64,000 nt of DNA from Schlesneria paludicola DSM 18645 (lineage in GTDB: Bacteria; Planctomycetota; Planctomycetia; Planctomycetales; Planctomycetaceae), in NCBI RefSeq assembly GCF_000255655.1, contig NZ_JH636434.1, positions 1,804,075 through 1,868,074 on the forward strand, read 5' to 3'. The number at the start of each line of letters is the position of its first letter. Position 1 is the stretch's first letter. The notes below the pieces were generated by a model. It was not told the DNA's origin, did not search any database, and saw only the letters and a list, made by a program, of their open reading frames with translations. The position numbers were made by a program, and so were the translations under genes. Of the stretch, positions 10,901 to 20,228 are shown piece after piece.

Positions 10901-11087
10901 TCGGCGAGGTTACCTGACGACGATTGGTCGTCCCCCGTCGAATACCGAATTCGCACGATCGCTCGAATTTGTGCGTGGGCAGCGCGACGCGTATTCGAGA
11001 CTCGATCCGACGTTCAGCGACCGTCGCGCATTGACAGATTTCTGTCAGATCCTGTTCTGCCTCAATGAATTCATCTATGTCGAGTAA
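7959..11087 (+). CDS. cytochrome c-like/DUF1549/DUF1553 protein
   Basis: About 1,042 residues. Domain order is signal peptide (1-24, ending ISWA), planctomycete cytochrome C-type domain with the haem motif CLACHG near residue 50 and the distal HMPKDG near 112, DUF1549 (residues ~170-380, with RWGRRWLDLVRFAESHG and CARCHDHKFD), a middle beta-sandwich, and C-terminal DUF1553 (ANELVRRGWELKPLHR). These proteins are expanded in planctomycetes and are often linked with sulfatases and polysaccharide degradation, but their reaction is unproven. The start at 7959 gives the best signal peptide; 7914 is also possible. Neither has a clear Shine-Dalgarno sequence. Confidence 0.9.
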   Translation: MPSRTQSGWFVLITFIASASISWAVDDAPTVDADHAVKRAKGLEVFRSQVRDLLIQRCLACHGGDATEGKFDLATQDGLLRGGERGPAVIIGRGEKSLLARLISHQQEPHMPKDGPPFSKAEIASVIEWIELGAPYDEPLLTQSTDPTAWTRRKVDAEAKSFWSYQPLTSVTPPLVSDNDAWAQSAIDPFILKALKSASINPNGPVDRAALIRRVTFDLIGLPPSADDVHQYVEDSRPDAYERLIDRLLASPHYGERWGRRWLDLVRFAESHGFEHDYDRPSAYHYRDFVVQALNEGMPYDQFVRWQIAGDELAPQERMAQMATGYLAAGVHSTQITKNEVEKHRYDEMDDMLSTIGTSLLGLTIGCARCHDHKFDAIPQADYYRLLATFTTTIRSEVELDFDPIGYQRARADFDREHEPFLQAVRAYETSQLPTRFAEWFATRDQTAEKSMWLIPSGITFRSQGNAVFTRQPDGSWLVTGPNPAHDVWTIEFVTKSKNIQSLRLEALADASLAQSGPGRAPNGNFALTDFQVAVRPYDDSATNEPTPVSLKSVIATFEQNQLPVTATIDDDPNTGWAVDPEFGKNHAAVFSTATPIGTEQGTAVTITLQFKQNTQHSLGRVRLTISPQADLPATVGGARDEAIQSLLLRRQADWTDSERAELHNWFKPQDAGWQAVDSQRATHAASAPQPRIRKVLVATEGLPAVTLHTQAEAEFQNETYFLRRGETNQKDAIATPGFLQVLLSTSDESTRFQEQPPAGWHTSFRRTSLTNWLVDRESGAGNLFARVIVNRLWQQHLGRGIVGTPSDFGTRGERPTHPELLDWLANELVRRGWELKPLHRQILISGTYQQACDQDEARASVDRENRLFWHRPRRRLDAESIRDAILACGNRLDDRLYGPGQLDEGHRRRSLYFTMKRSQLMPSMTVFDAPDGTTPVADRPQTTIAPQALLLMNNTHVRQAAQQCATELLAQSHASLDSAIRRGYLTTIGRPPSNTEFARSLEFVRGQRDAYSRLDPTFSDRRALTDFCQILFCLNEFIYVE

Positions 11088-11137
11088 TCGAAACGCGGTG
11101 CGTCACTGCTGCCAGGTCGTCGATGGCAAGTTCGGGA

Positions 11138-13207
11138 TTACTTCGGGGTGTAAGGCCACTGAGGCACCGAGCCGGTTGAACCCGTTGGCGGCATTGATCC
11201 GGCTTGATTGGTGGGCGTGCCGAATTGGTTCTGGGCATCAAGGCCATTCGAAGAACGACCATTGATGATGACGTTCGAGGGTTGTCGATTGGGAAGCGAG
11301 TTCGCATTCGCGGGCCAGTTTCCGCTATAGGGACGAGTCGTATCCGACGAGAATTGATCGCGGCTGTTCGCCTGATTCGAGAAATCCGCTGAGTCCAAGG
11401 TGTTCACGCGTCGATCGGAATTCTGTGCCCAGGCTGATTGCCCGACAGCCGAATCCTGTCCGGTTCCCGCTGACCCCGTTGTGGGCTGCTGATTGGCCCA
11501 ACTAGGCAGCTCGCCAGAACCGCCTTGCCAGTCACTCGGAGATCCCCAATTGGAGGTCGGTGATGCAGGAGCAATGGCTGGTCCGGCTTCTGTTTTCTCG
11601 GCTTGAGAGGTTGTCGAGAAACTTCGATTTGCCGTCTGCTGAATTTGATTGTCACCAAACCTGTTCGAACTCTGATACGACTGAGCCTGTTGGAATTCAC
11701 CACCAAAGCGCGTGTCATACGAATGTGCTGGTACGGCCATCGATCCATTTGGGGCGGCGGGTACTGCGGCGGCCGGGATTCCCATTGGTGGTGCAGTGAC
11801 AGCGGGATTGGTGAAGGCAGGATTGGCGGTGGAAGGATTCGCATACTGCGTTGGCGATTCGCCTACGGCCCCATCCATCACTGGGAATAGACTTCCAGGT
11901 CCGACGCTCATGCCCAATTGTGTTGCAAGCTGGCTGGCCGAATCGCCTCCCAGACTCGACCGTGCCCCCATCATCGATTGCTGGCCACGCGTCTGTTGGA
12001 CAAGCGGATCTAACGAACGTGACCGCGGATTTTGTGCGAGCGACGAACGACCGCGTTCAATGGTGAATGGTTGCGCTCCTGCCGCTGGAGTCTGTCCGAC
12101 GAAGGACGGGTCATGTGGCGTCACCCCGGCGCCTGGATCATTCGTCGACGGATAAAGTGTTACCCCCGCCAGATTCTGGCGTTGCCCGTCTCGATTTTGT
12201 GTGTCGTGATGGGCAAAGGCATCCGACTGGGATTCACCGTTTGAGGCGAACGCCCCCGACGGGTTCTGGTTCGGATCGCCCCGATGTGTCGAAGCGACTC
12301 GACGCGGTGCGGGCTGCTCACTCCATTCTTCGTCAAGCTGTTGCGAGTTACGAGCTTGAGCCAATTCCTTTTGGTCGGCTTCATAACGTTTTCGCTTGGC
12401 GTCTTGCGCCTCGCGGGCCATTTCATCTTGGATCTGCTCGAAGGTCATACCCTTCCGATCTCGAGTTCGCCGAGGACCGCTCGCAGCAACTTCAGGCTCG
12501 CCATAGTTCTGTGAGAAGATCGAGGCCATGAACTGTTGTGCCTCGGCCTCGGTCGCCCCTTCCCGAAACATGGCCAGCGCATCGTCGCGGCGATTTTGCT
12601 TGGCATAGACCAACCCCATATTGGCCATCGCTCGGCGGTGTTGGCGGTCGATTTCGAGAGCCTGCTTCAACGTTTGTTCCGCCTGAGACAGGCTTCCACG
12701 CAATGTATAGGAATAACCAAGGTCACTCAGAATGTTCACGTCGCGCGGCCTTGAACGCAGCGCCGCCTGATAGTGTTCATCCGCCGCAGAATACTGATGC
12801 TGTTTATCCGCCACGACGGCCAGTCGATGGTGCACGGCGGCGTTGCCCGGCGAAGCCATCAGCGCACGCATGTAAACCAACCGAGCATCTTCGAATTGTC
12901 CATTCGCACTCAGCTGATCGCCTTCCTTCATCAGGTCGGACAACTGCGAGTCGCGTTTCTCGATTTCCGATTTCTTTGCCAGTTTGTCCTTGATCTGATC
13001 CGGCATCGGGGTCGTTTTTTTGCCGGATTTATCCACTTTATAAGGCCAATACGCGACCTCGTCCGGACCTTCCAGTCCCTGGAATTTCGGCTTCGGCTTG
13101 CTACGTTCTTTCCACGCCATCATCGACTTGTTCGACTGACAGCCGGATACGATGAACGAGACGAGCAGCGCCGCCAGGCAAACGTTCAATCTGGTAATGC
13201 GAACCAT
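11138..13207 (-). CDS. TPR lipoprotein, TadD-like, with long low-complexity C-terminus
   Basis: 689 residues. A lipoprotein signal (residues 1-23, FIVSGCQSN) is followed by a charged linker and about four tetratricopeptide repeats (residues ~90-235, for example PGNAAVHHRLAVVADKQHQY and RRAMANMGLVYAKQNRRDDA). Residues ~240-689 are rich in Gln, Asn, Ser, Pro and Gly and are probably disordered. TPR lipoproteins of the TadD type belong to Flp/Tad pilus loci, and such a locus lies just beyond the amidase gene, so a role in that secretion system is a reasonable inference. The low-complexity half has no recognised domain. Confidence 0.75.
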   Translation of the reverse strand: MVRITRLNVCLAALLVSFIVSGCQSNKSMMAWKERSKPKPKFQGLEGPDEVAYWPYKVDKSGKKTTPMPDQIKDKLAKKSEIEKRDSQLSDLMKEGDQLSANGQFEDARLVYMRALMASPGNAAVHHRLAVVADKQHQYSAADEHYQAALRSRPRDVNILSDLGYSYTLRGSLSQAEQTLKQALEIDRQHRRAMANMGLVYAKQNRRDDALAMFREGATEAEAQQFMASIFSQNYGEPEVAASGPRRTRDRKGMTFEQIQDEMAREAQDAKRKRYEADQKELAQARNSQQLDEEWSEQPAPRRVASTHRGDPNQNPSGAFASNGESQSDAFAHHDTQNRDGQRQNLAGVTLYPSTNDPGAGVTPHDPSFVGQTPAAGAQPFTIERGRSSLAQNPRSRSLDPLVQQTRGQQSMMGARSSLGGDSASQLATQLGMSVGPGSLFPVMDGAVGESPTQYANPSTANPAFTNPAVTAPPMGIPAAAVPAAPNGSMAVPAHSYDTRFGGEFQQAQSYQSSNRFGDNQIQQTANRSFSTTSQAEKTEAGPAIAPASPTSNWGSPSDWQGGSGELPSWANQQPTTGSAGTGQDSAVGQSAWAQNSDRRVNTLDSADFSNQANSRDQFSSDTTRPYSGNWPANANSLPNRQPSNVIINGRSSNGLDAQNQFGTPTNQAGSMPPTGSTGSVPQWPYTPK

Positions 13208-13743
13208 TCAACCGTCCCTGGTTGAAAAAGGAATTGAGCTGTCGACAAGTTGGAACATCGAACTCATCGGGCCGAAAACTGAATTGATGAATTACGACGA
13301 TCGAAATCAAAAGAGGTGAAAATCCGATATCGATTGGAATCCAAGAAAAATCTAAAGCTTTACTCAGATCCTGTCGAGACGAGGTTTTGATGTTGCAGAT
13401 TCGCCCAGATTGCCTTGCCTGTTCAACTGTCGGCAATTTTGCGTACGATCGCACCACTTTCGAGCAAATCGTCATTGCTCGCCCAGCTCCGAACCTGAAT
13501 TCGCACGTCGAGAAACTCGCGGCGAACATCACAATGAGCCTGCGAGTGATGTTCACGTTCCTGTCAGAACAGAAGTAACCGGCCCACGAGTGCGGCGAGC
13601 CTCGGTCCCCCCGAGGCCGTCCGTGTTAAAAGGTCATCCGTGAACTAAGATTTCCTGCGACCGACACGGAGACAGGTAAAACGTTCTGTGTCGATCTGAG
13701 TTGCCGATCCTGGTCGCCACGTAGGTCTTTCCGGAACATCGAG
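13208..13743. other. divergent promoter region
   Basis: 536 bases between the divergent TPR lipoprotein and amidase genes. Open frames here are short and overlap each other on both strands without a recognisable product. I see no RNA gene or strong hairpin. Confidence 0.4.
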
Positions 13744-15153
13744 ATGTCTGATTCGACTGCGTTCGCTTCGATCGCCGAACTTGGACGATCGCTTCGAAAC
13801 AAAGATGTGACAGCGATTGAATTGGCCGAGAGTTCTCTCGAACGACTGGAACGTTGGGGGGCAGAATTCAACGCCGTCGTCAGGACGACACGCGATTTGG
13901 CACTTGCCCAAGCCAGGCAGGCCGACGACGAATTACGAGATGGTCGCGATCGCGGACCGCTGCACGGAATTCCTTATGGACTCAAGGATCTCTTCGCAAC
14001 GAAGGGAATTCCCACTTCGTGGGGCGCCGCGCCACTCAAAGACCAGATGATCGATGACGACGCGACGGTTGTTGTCCGCCTGCGAGAATCCGGCGCCATC
14101 TTGTGCGCCAAACTTGCCATGGTCGAACTGGCTGGCGGGTTCGGCTACAAGCAAGCCAACGCCAGTTTCACCGGTCCAGGACGAAACCCCTGGGACCGGA
14201 CCTGCTGGTCAGGCGGCTCGTCGTCGGGATCTGGTGCGGCCGTTGCCGCGGGCCTCGTTCCGTTCGCGATCGGCACTGAAACGATGGGATCAATCATTAC
14301 CCCCGCGGGATATTGTGGCGTCACGGGACTGCGTCCGACGTACGGCCGCGTCAGCCGACATGGAGCCATGGCACTCAGTTGGACGATGGACAAGATCGGC
14401 CCGATGTGCCGGACGGCAGCAGACTGCGCCCTTGTCCTGCACGCCGTCGCCGGTCCCGATCGAGCTGACGAAACGACTGTTCCAGATCGATGGGAGCGAC
14501 AGCCAGAACCAAAACAATCCGGCTTTCACTTCGCCGTGCTCGATGCCCCCCCCGACGATGTCCAGCTCGAGGTTCTGGAAAACTACAACGCCATGCTGGA
14601 CCTGCTGCGGACAATCGGTACCGTCGAGACAATTAAGCTACCAGATCTTCCGTATTCGGTGGTGGCTTCGACCATCATTTCGAGCGAGATGTCCGCCGCG
14701 TTTGAATCATTTGTCCGCAGCGGCGACACGTGGGAATTGACCGCGCCAGAAGATCGTTGGGGCGCGCATTCCAATATGCTCATTCCGGCCAAAGACTACA
14801 TCAACGCCCTGCGTATTCGCACCAAGATTCAGCACGCACTCGACGACATCATCGCCCCATTTGATGCGATCGTCACACCGACACTCAGCACCGAAGCCGG
14901 ACCCATTGAACAGCGATTCTCTCAATGGTCACGCGGATTCGTTTGTTCGGAGCTCAGTGCGGCCGCTAACGTCGCCGGACTACCGGGAATCACCATTCCC
15001 AGTGGCTTCGGTCACCGCGGACTCCCCACCGGAATTGAATTCACGGGACGTGCGTTCAACGAACACTCCATCCTTGCCGCGGCAATCGCGTGTCAGAAAT
15101 CCAGCGACTGGCACACAAGACACCCGGCTCTGAAGCAGCCGACGCCCGAATGA
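13744..15153 (+). CDS. amidase signature family hydrolase
   Basis: 469 residues, full length for the amidase signature family (GatA, fatty acid amide hydrolase and relatives). The Ser-cisSer-Lys triad is present: Lys81 (GLKDLF), a cis Ser in the Ser/Gly run around 159-161 and the nucleophile Ser183 (GTETMGSI). The nucleophile loop is unusual in having MGSIIT where most members have GGSIR. It hydrolyses an amide whose identity cannot be told. It is unlikely to be GatA itself, because gatB/gatC are absent. It sits between the TPR gene and the Tad genes but reads in the opposite direction. Confidence 0.88.
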   Translation: MSDSTAFASIAELGRSLRNKDVTAIELAESSLERLERWGAEFNAVVRTTRDLALAQARQADDELRDGRDRGPLHGIPYGLKDLFATKGIPTSWGAAPLKDQMIDDDATVVVRLRESGAILCAKLAMVELAGGFGYKQANASFTGPGRNPWDRTCWSGGSSSGSGAAVAAGLVPFAIGTETMGSIITPAGYCGVTGLRPTYGRVSRHGAMALSWTMDKIGPMCRTAADCALVLHAVAGPDRADETTVPDRWERQPEPKQSGFHFAVLDAPPDDVQLEVLENYNAMLDLLRTIGTVETIKLPDLPYSVVASTIISSEMSAAFESFVRSGDTWELTAPEDRWGAHSNMLIPAKDYINALRIRTKIQHALDDIIAPFDAIVTPTLSTEAGPIEQRFSQWSRGFVCSELSAAANVAGLPGITIPSGFGHRGLPTGIEFTGRAFNEHSILAAAIACQKSSDWHTRHPALKQPTPE

Positions 15154-15158
15154 GAAAA

Positions 15159-15191
15159 AAACGTTGGTCAGCACGTGTGTGACCAACGTTT
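15159..15191. terminator. terminator between convergent amidase and cpaE genes
   Basis: Arms AAACGTTGGTCA (15159-15170) and TGACCAACGTTT (15180-15191) form a 12-bp perfect stem. A-runs and T-runs flank the stem, so it can serve both convergent transcripts. Confidence 0.75.
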
Positions 15192-15248
15192 CAAATGGTT
15201 TCCGCACGAAGATCGTGTCTCACTAAACGGGACGAACGGTGTTCGCAA

Positions 15249-16463
15249 TTATTTGCCGCCCGCGCCCAGAAAGCTAAACAGACCTTTCCGCGTTGGCTTC
15301 TTCTCTTCCAGCGCGTCTTCGGCCTCTGTCGCCTGATCAAGATTCCGAGCCAGTTGAATGATGCTTTTTGTCAGGCGCGACTTGGGTGCCTGCGAAATCA
15401 ATGGAATTCCATTGTTTCTCGCTTCGACCATCGTGCCATATTCATTTGGAATCTGTGCAAAGACATCGTGACCGAGAACTTCAAGCGCCTTCGACAAGCT
15501 GATCGAACTATCCTCAAGGCCCATACGATTGACCACAATCTTGACCTTCTCGAACAGGCCCGTCTGTCGCTTGAAATACTGCATTAACCGGTTCGCATTT
15601 CGCAATGACGGCAGGTCCAATTGAGTGACAATCAGAATCACATCCGATGCTGCCATTGCCGCCTGATCGAGAGCTCCGTAGCTCTTGCTCAGGTCGATGA
15701 CCAAATGGGTAAAGGTCGCTTTCAAGAGCGCAATCATCCGGCGCATTTCATCGGCACCGATATGCGTTTTCTCTTCCATCTCAACGGGTCGCGGCAATAA
15801 AAAGGCCCCGCACTCGTGCTTCGTCAACGAGCGACGCAGCAGCGAGTAGTCCAGTCGAGTAATGTTTTCGGCAACATCCTGGATTGTGTAGTCGGGAATA
15901 ATATCCAGCCACACATCCGCATCACCCAGCGCCAAATCAAGATCGATAATCGAAACGCTGCGACCAGGGTGCTGGGCCAGGCAACATCCCAGATTGATGG
16001 CGAGAGATGTGCACCCGATTCCGCCAGAAACACCTGCCACGGAAATCACCTGACTGGCACGCACTTGTCCATCGCCCTGAGCCTTGCCCATCACCAGCCG
16101 GATCCGTTCGAGCGCCGCCAGGAAATCATCCAATTTCAGGGGACTGGAAAGAAACTCCTTCGCCCCGTTCCGCATCGCCTGCAGAATCAGAGTACCTTCT
16201 TGAGAACTGCTCAGTACCAGGATCTGACACGAGGGATAGTTCTGATGAATGTGCGCCACCACCTCCAGCCCGCTCTGCGGACTGGAATCAATGGCGACCA
16301 ATGCAATGTCAGGCTGAGTCTGCTTCAAGACATCGGGGAAGAATTCGTAGCGTGAGCATTCCGCTTCCAGCCACACGGCGTCAATCCCGAGAAGCAATGG
16401 CTTCAGCGTGTTCCGCGAAGCATCGTTTGGATCAACGAGTGCGAGTCGGATAACGCTTTTCAT
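15249..16463 (-). CDS. cpaE: CpaE/TadZ-like pilus assembly ATPase
   Basis: 404 residues from the ATG at 16463; upstream in-frame codons do not look like the family N-terminus. Residues 1-120 are a receiver-like domain (RLALVDPNDASRNTLKPLL) that lacks the full acidic pocket of a true response regulator. Residues ~130-380 are a MinD/ParA-type ATPase with a deviant Walker A (GVSGGIGCTSLA) and DLSKSYGALD downstream. CpaE/TadZ proteins localise the Flp pilus machine at the cell pole or membrane. It is the last gene of the cluster here; the usual downstream tadA, tadB and tadC are absent because a convergent amidase follows. Confidence 0.85.
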   Translation of the reverse strand: MKSVIRLALVDPNDASRNTLKPLLLGIDAVWLEAECSRYEFFPDVLKQTQPDIALVAIDSSPQSGLEVVAHIHQNYPSCQILVLSSSQEGTLILQAMRNGAKEFLSSPLKLDDFLAALERIRLVMGKAQGDGQVRASQVISVAGVSGGIGCTSLAINLGCCLAQHPGRSVSIIDLDLALGDADVWLDIIPDYTIQDVAENITRLDYSLLRRSLTKHECGAFLLPRPVEMEEKTHIGADEMRRMIALLKATFTHLVIDLSKSYGALDQAAMAASDVILIVTQLDLPSLRNANRLMQYFKRQTGLFEKVKIVVNRMGLEDSSISLSKALEVLGHDVFAQIPNEYGTMVEARNNGIPLISQAPKSRLTKSIIQLARNLDQATEAEDALEEKKPTRKGLFSFLGAGGK

Positions 16464-16638
16464 GGAACAACCTTTAACGCTTTCTGATGGCCTGTGATCG
16501 CGGTCGAAACGCTGCGACGGGGTCGACCGTCCGGTGAAATTGTCTGACACGTGGTACTCTTTGTTTGAGAACACCTTTCTGCTCGGCCTCTAACAGCAAT
16601 CAACGGCCAACGGTCTTGGTCAAGTCGCCAATCTCGTA

Positions 16639-18555
16639 TTACTGGCCAGTCTCATCTCGCTTTTGACTCTTCGATTGCGTTTCTGTCGTGCGTTCCGATT
16701 TCGGGGATTTCTTGAATCCAGCCGGCTGAACCGAGGATTCATCCGTATCCTGCAATCCCCGTGTTGTCGGGGGTTTTGATCGAGATGGGGGTTTGGCGGA
16801 TCGCGTCCGTCGCGACAAGCCGTTTTCGGTACTTGGAGGTGGTGGAACAGGGGAGGTCGTCCCTGGACCGGATGGTGAAATCAATCCACCCGATGTCGGG
16901 TTAGGCAGTGTCCCCATTCCGGAACTTGGCGATGTTCCCATAATCGGCGTTGGCGTCACCGCAGGTGAGATCGGAATGCTGGATCGCGATGGCTGGTAAT
17001 CTCCCTGAAATCGATTCAGATAGTTTCCGTCGCATTCTGTGCCGCAATCTGGACCGTATTTGGGAACTTCGATTAAACCATAGTCATAAAGTTCGCGGTC
17101 GGTCGGAACGGTCGTATTCATCCCTGGACCGCCAGGCGGAACCTGATCCGATGGCATACTGTTTCCGAATTCCGGGGTAATCAGAATGATCAACTCGGTT
17201 TCCGACTGCTGAGAGATCGTCTTTCGGAACATCGCACCGACCAGTGGCAATTCACCCAGGAACGGCGTTTTCAAATTTGATCCCATCACTCGGGTCGAGA
17301 TCAATCCGCCGACGACCATCGTATCGCCGAAATTCATGTCGACAGTCGACTGAACTTTTCGTTTCGAAATGCCGGGAACCGTCGTGCCCTGCAACGTAAT
17401 CGAGTTCGCCGTATCTTTGTCGCTCACTTCCGCCGTCACCTGCAGCTTGACGCGTGTCGGGCTGATCACGATCGGCAGCGTCTGCAAAATGACCCCGAAT
17501 TCACGGAACTCGATCGTCACTGTTCCGAGCCCACCAGGAACTGGAATCGGAAACTCGCCCCCATCTTCCAAGCGGGCCGCTTCGCCACTGCGAACAACCA
17601 GTACGGGTTCCGACATCACCTTCAACAGGCCTTCTTCCTTCAAGGCCTGCACAAACAAATCAAAGGCAAAGTGATTTCCGCTGAATCCCGCGGTCAGTGA
17701 CAAGGGGTTGGTCGAACTCGGCTGTTGACCGATACTCGGACCGCCCCCGATCGGATTGACCAGACTTGTAATGGGCGTAATCGATCCTGGCGTACTCGCT
17801 ATGACCGCACTTTGCGTCAATGCCTGGAAGTTGATCCCAAACGTTCGCAGCTTCGAACGCTGAACTTCGAGGATCTTGACTCGCGCCTGAACTTCCTGTG
17901 GCCCGCCAACTCGCATGTGATTGATGACGTCTGGAGCATAGACGCGCGCCACATCCATAATCTGCGCGATCGTCTGATTGTCTGTTACATACCCCGTCAG
18001 CAGGATGGTTCCCCCAAACAGGGCCCGGCATTCAATTGCCGAGTCGGGAAAATTCTCTTTGAGCACGGCCTGCAGCAAGCGGGCGTCGCCGCTGACGTAA
18101 ACTTCAATGGAATATCGCTGCCCACTATCGCCGGTGATCACCATCGTGGTCACACCTTGGGTCAGTCCGCGAATTCGCAGACGATTGTGCCCCAGCGACA
18201 TTACGTTGATGACTTTGTCGTCGAATCCGTCGACCCGTTTCAGCCATTCGCTGAATTCAAGATCTTTGGAGAACTTCTCGGTCAGATTGACCCGCATTTT
18301 CGGCGAAATGACTTTCACCGCCTCGTAAGACCGATCGTCTTCTGCCGCACGGCGAACTGTCGACGGAGCAGGACTCTCGGGCGGATCCTGACCGCGTGCG
18401 GTCGACTCCATGGCAGGCGCAAGCAACGCCGCAGCCAGAGCACAACCCCACGGCAACCGCCGTGACGTCATTTGGCGAAATGCAAAACCACACCAGCTCT
18501 CGAGAGATAACACTCGATCGGAATTGGCACGGCCCGTCGGCTGAATCGTTGACAT
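16639..18555 (-). CDS. cpaC: CpaC/RcpA secretin of the Flp pilus system
   Basis: 638 residues. Signal peptide, then a pilus-assembly N-terminal domain (residues ~80-170), a BON-like stretch (GGTILLTGYVTDNQTIAQIM) and the type II/III secretin domain (~215-455), which ends in the canonical VGGLISTR, PFLGELPLVGAMFR and ELIILITPEF. The last ~180 residues are Pro/Ser-rich and low in complexity. It forms the outer-membrane channel for the Flp pilus. GAGGAACAGGG precedes the start. It lies between cpaB and cpaE in the same orientation, the classical order. Confidence 0.92.
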   Translation of the reverse strand: MSTIQPTGRANSDRVLSLESWCGFAFRQMTSRRLPWGCALAAALLAPAMESTARGQDPPESPAPSTVRRAAEDDRSYEAVKVISPKMRVNLTEKFSKDLEFSEWLKRVDGFDDKVINVMSLGHNRLRIRGLTQGVTTMVITGDSGQRYSIEVYVSGDARLLQAVLKENFPDSAIECRALFGGTILLTGYVTDNQTIAQIMDVARVYAPDVINHMRVGGPQEVQARVKILEVQRSKLRTFGINFQALTQSAVIASTPGSITPITSLVNPIGGGPSIGQQPSSTNPLSLTAGFSGNHFAFDLFVQALKEEGLLKVMSEPVLVVRSGEAARLEDGGEFPIPVPGGLGTVTIEFREFGVILQTLPIVISPTRVKLQVTAEVSDKDTANSITLQGTTVPGISKRKVQSTVDMNFGDTMVVGGLISTRVMGSNLKTPFLGELPLVGAMFRKTISQQSETELIILITPEFGNSMPSDQVPPGGPGMNTTVPTDRELYDYGLIEVPKYGPDCGTECDGNYLNRFQGDYQPSRSSIPISPAVTPTPIMGTSPSSGMGTLPNPTSGGLISPSGPGTTSPVPPPPSTENGLSRRTRSAKPPSRSKPPTTRGLQDTDESSVQPAGFKKSPKSERTTETQSKSQKRDETGQ

Positions 18556-18698
18556 CCCTGTTCCTCGATTCTGAATCTTTTTGTCTTAAGCGATTGAAGT
18601 CTCGGTTCCACCGATGGCCTCAATCCACTGTCGTTCGGAAAGCTCGTTGTGAAAATCATCGCAATTGACAAGTGCATTCGTTTGTTTGTGACGCAGCA

Positions 18699-19847
18699 CT
18701 ATTGTCGCATGGCATCCGTCGGGACTGCCGCGCTCGTATCTCTCGATGGACTCTTTGGCGTGTTTCTGGCGGGTGTCGCTTCGGTCTCTTGAATCTCTGA
18801 TTTGGGTGTTCGTTTGCGGCTGAAGAATTTCATCAACGGTGATGCCCATTGATCTCCGATTGTCGGATTCGTCGCGGGTGCAACCGGTTGATGACCATCC
18901 GGAAGATCGTGCTCATAGATCTCTTTCTTGTCGCCGTTGTAGATCTCCACTCGCCAGACTGGCCGTGAAGGGTTCTTACCAAGTTGGGCAACTTCAGGTG
19001 CGACCGGTTGTTGCTTCAGGTACTCGGAAAAGCTCGATCCAATCGGCCGCTCTTTCGGAGGTGTTTTTGTTTTCGAAATCGTTGAATTCTCGTCGGGAAT
19101 GTCGGAGGCGTTCTCGAGTTCTCTTGATCGTTGCGCCAACATCGTTTCATCAAGGTCCTGTTCGTCTTCGCTCGCGATGTCTTCTTCACCGAGTAGCGCG
19201 AACTGAAGTCGACCTGCGCTGACCACCTTGGCCAGATGCAGAAGTTTCGCCTGCCGTGGATAGGTCACGAACGAAATGTTCTCGACCTTGACGGCGTTCG
19301 GATCTTTCGTGGCGACGTCGTTTCCGGCAACCTTGTCACCAACCGCGATTACCTTAACGCGTTTCAAAACGGTCTTGATCGACGTGCTTTCCTGTCCGTC
19401 CCGAAGACGACGAGAAATCGCACAAGAGACGGACACGTAACTGCCCGCTCTCAGCAACCCGCTGTGTGTCTGCGTCGAATCGACAGGCAACGAGACCAAA
19501 GTCATTCCTTTAGGGATCATGCTGGCAACACCGACCTGGCCTTTGGGGCCCAGATAGGGAATCAGAACAGGCATCGCCGGTGACACACGAATTTTGATTG
19601 CATGCCCTGCAAACTCTTCTTTCGTGGTAATCGATCCTTCAGGAGCGTTCTCCCTCGGCCATTCTTTGAAACCAACATTGGTCTCGTCGAGTGGCGTTCC
19701 CGGATCCATATCCTTTAATGCGACCAGGATCTTAATCATTTCCTGCTCGGGGGCTTTGTTCCCTGACAAAATCGCTTGCGCGCCAATCATTGCGACAAGA
19801 CCGCAGCCGATCGCGACTGCGAACAACATCATTTGTTTTGATTTCAT
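18699..19847 (-). CDS. cpaB: CpaB/RcpC pilus assembly protein
   Basis: About 382 residues from the ATG at 19847, which has GGAGA upstream and begins with a membrane anchor (MKSKQMMLFAVAIGCGLVAM). A SAF-like domain follows (ILVALKDMDPGTPLDETNV), then the CpaB periplasmic core with VSLPVDSTQTHSGLLRAGSY. The C-terminal third is charged and rich in Pro/Thr. CpaB supports the secretin of the Flp pilus. It belongs to the flp-prepilin peptidase-cpaB-cpaC-cpaE run, all on the minus strand. Confidence 0.9.
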   Translation of the reverse strand: MKSKQMMLFAVAIGCGLVAMIGAQAILSGNKAPEQEMIKILVALKDMDPGTPLDETNVGFKEWPRENAPEGSITTKEEFAGHAIKIRVSPAMPVLIPYLGPKGQVGVASMIPKGMTLVSLPVDSTQTHSGLLRAGSYVSVSCAISRRLRDGQESTSIKTVLKRVKVIAVGDKVAGNDVATKDPNAVKVENISFVTYPRQAKLLHLAKVVSAGRLQFALLGEEDIASEDEQDLDETMLAQRSRELENASDIPDENSTISKTKTPPKERPIGSSFSEYLKQQPVAPEVAQLGKNPSRPVWRVEIYNGDKKEIYEHDLPDGHQPVAPATNPTIGDQWASPLMKFFSRKRTPKSEIQETEATPARNTPKSPSRDTSAAVPTDAMRQ

Positions 19848-20179
19848 GGTGAAGTCTCCGCCGCCAATGAGTTCAACGATCCCGCAGTTGACTGGATATG
19901 TCGAATGCCATCCGGCATTCAGCCGACTTGTCGCTGCTGAAGGAATCCAGATCTTGAACGTCATTTTCGGCGACCGACGGACTGATTTTCCGTCGACTCT
20001 CCGTCATGATCGTCAATCAAGAGTCTGATCTTCACGCGATCAGTACGTATTGGAAGGGAAAGAAGGCATGTATCACGCGAGTGGCGTCATACTTTCCACT
20101 CGGCCTCTCCCGAGCAAACTTAGTTCAAGTTTTGCATCCTGCCGGACAACGGCGGCAAATTCTCAGAAATGTTAAAAGA

Positions 20180-20212
20180 AAAGGGCTCGCGCCAAGGAAA
20201 CGCGAGCCCTTT
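20180..20212 (-). terminator. terminator after prepilin peptidase gene
   Basis: A 12-bp perfect stem (AAAGGGCTCGCG, 20180-20191, with CGCGAGCCCTTT, 20201-20212) is followed on the minus strand by TTCTTTTAAC. It lies 17 bases after the prepilin peptidase stop and separates that gene from cpaB. Confidence 0.85.
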
Positions 20213-20228
20213 CCAAATTTTGCGAACT

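Noticed and set aside
13744..15153. GatA subunit of tRNA amidotransferase
   Set aside because: No gatB or gatC nearby and the nucleophile loop (MGSIIT) departs from GatA (GGSIR); a general amidase call is safer.
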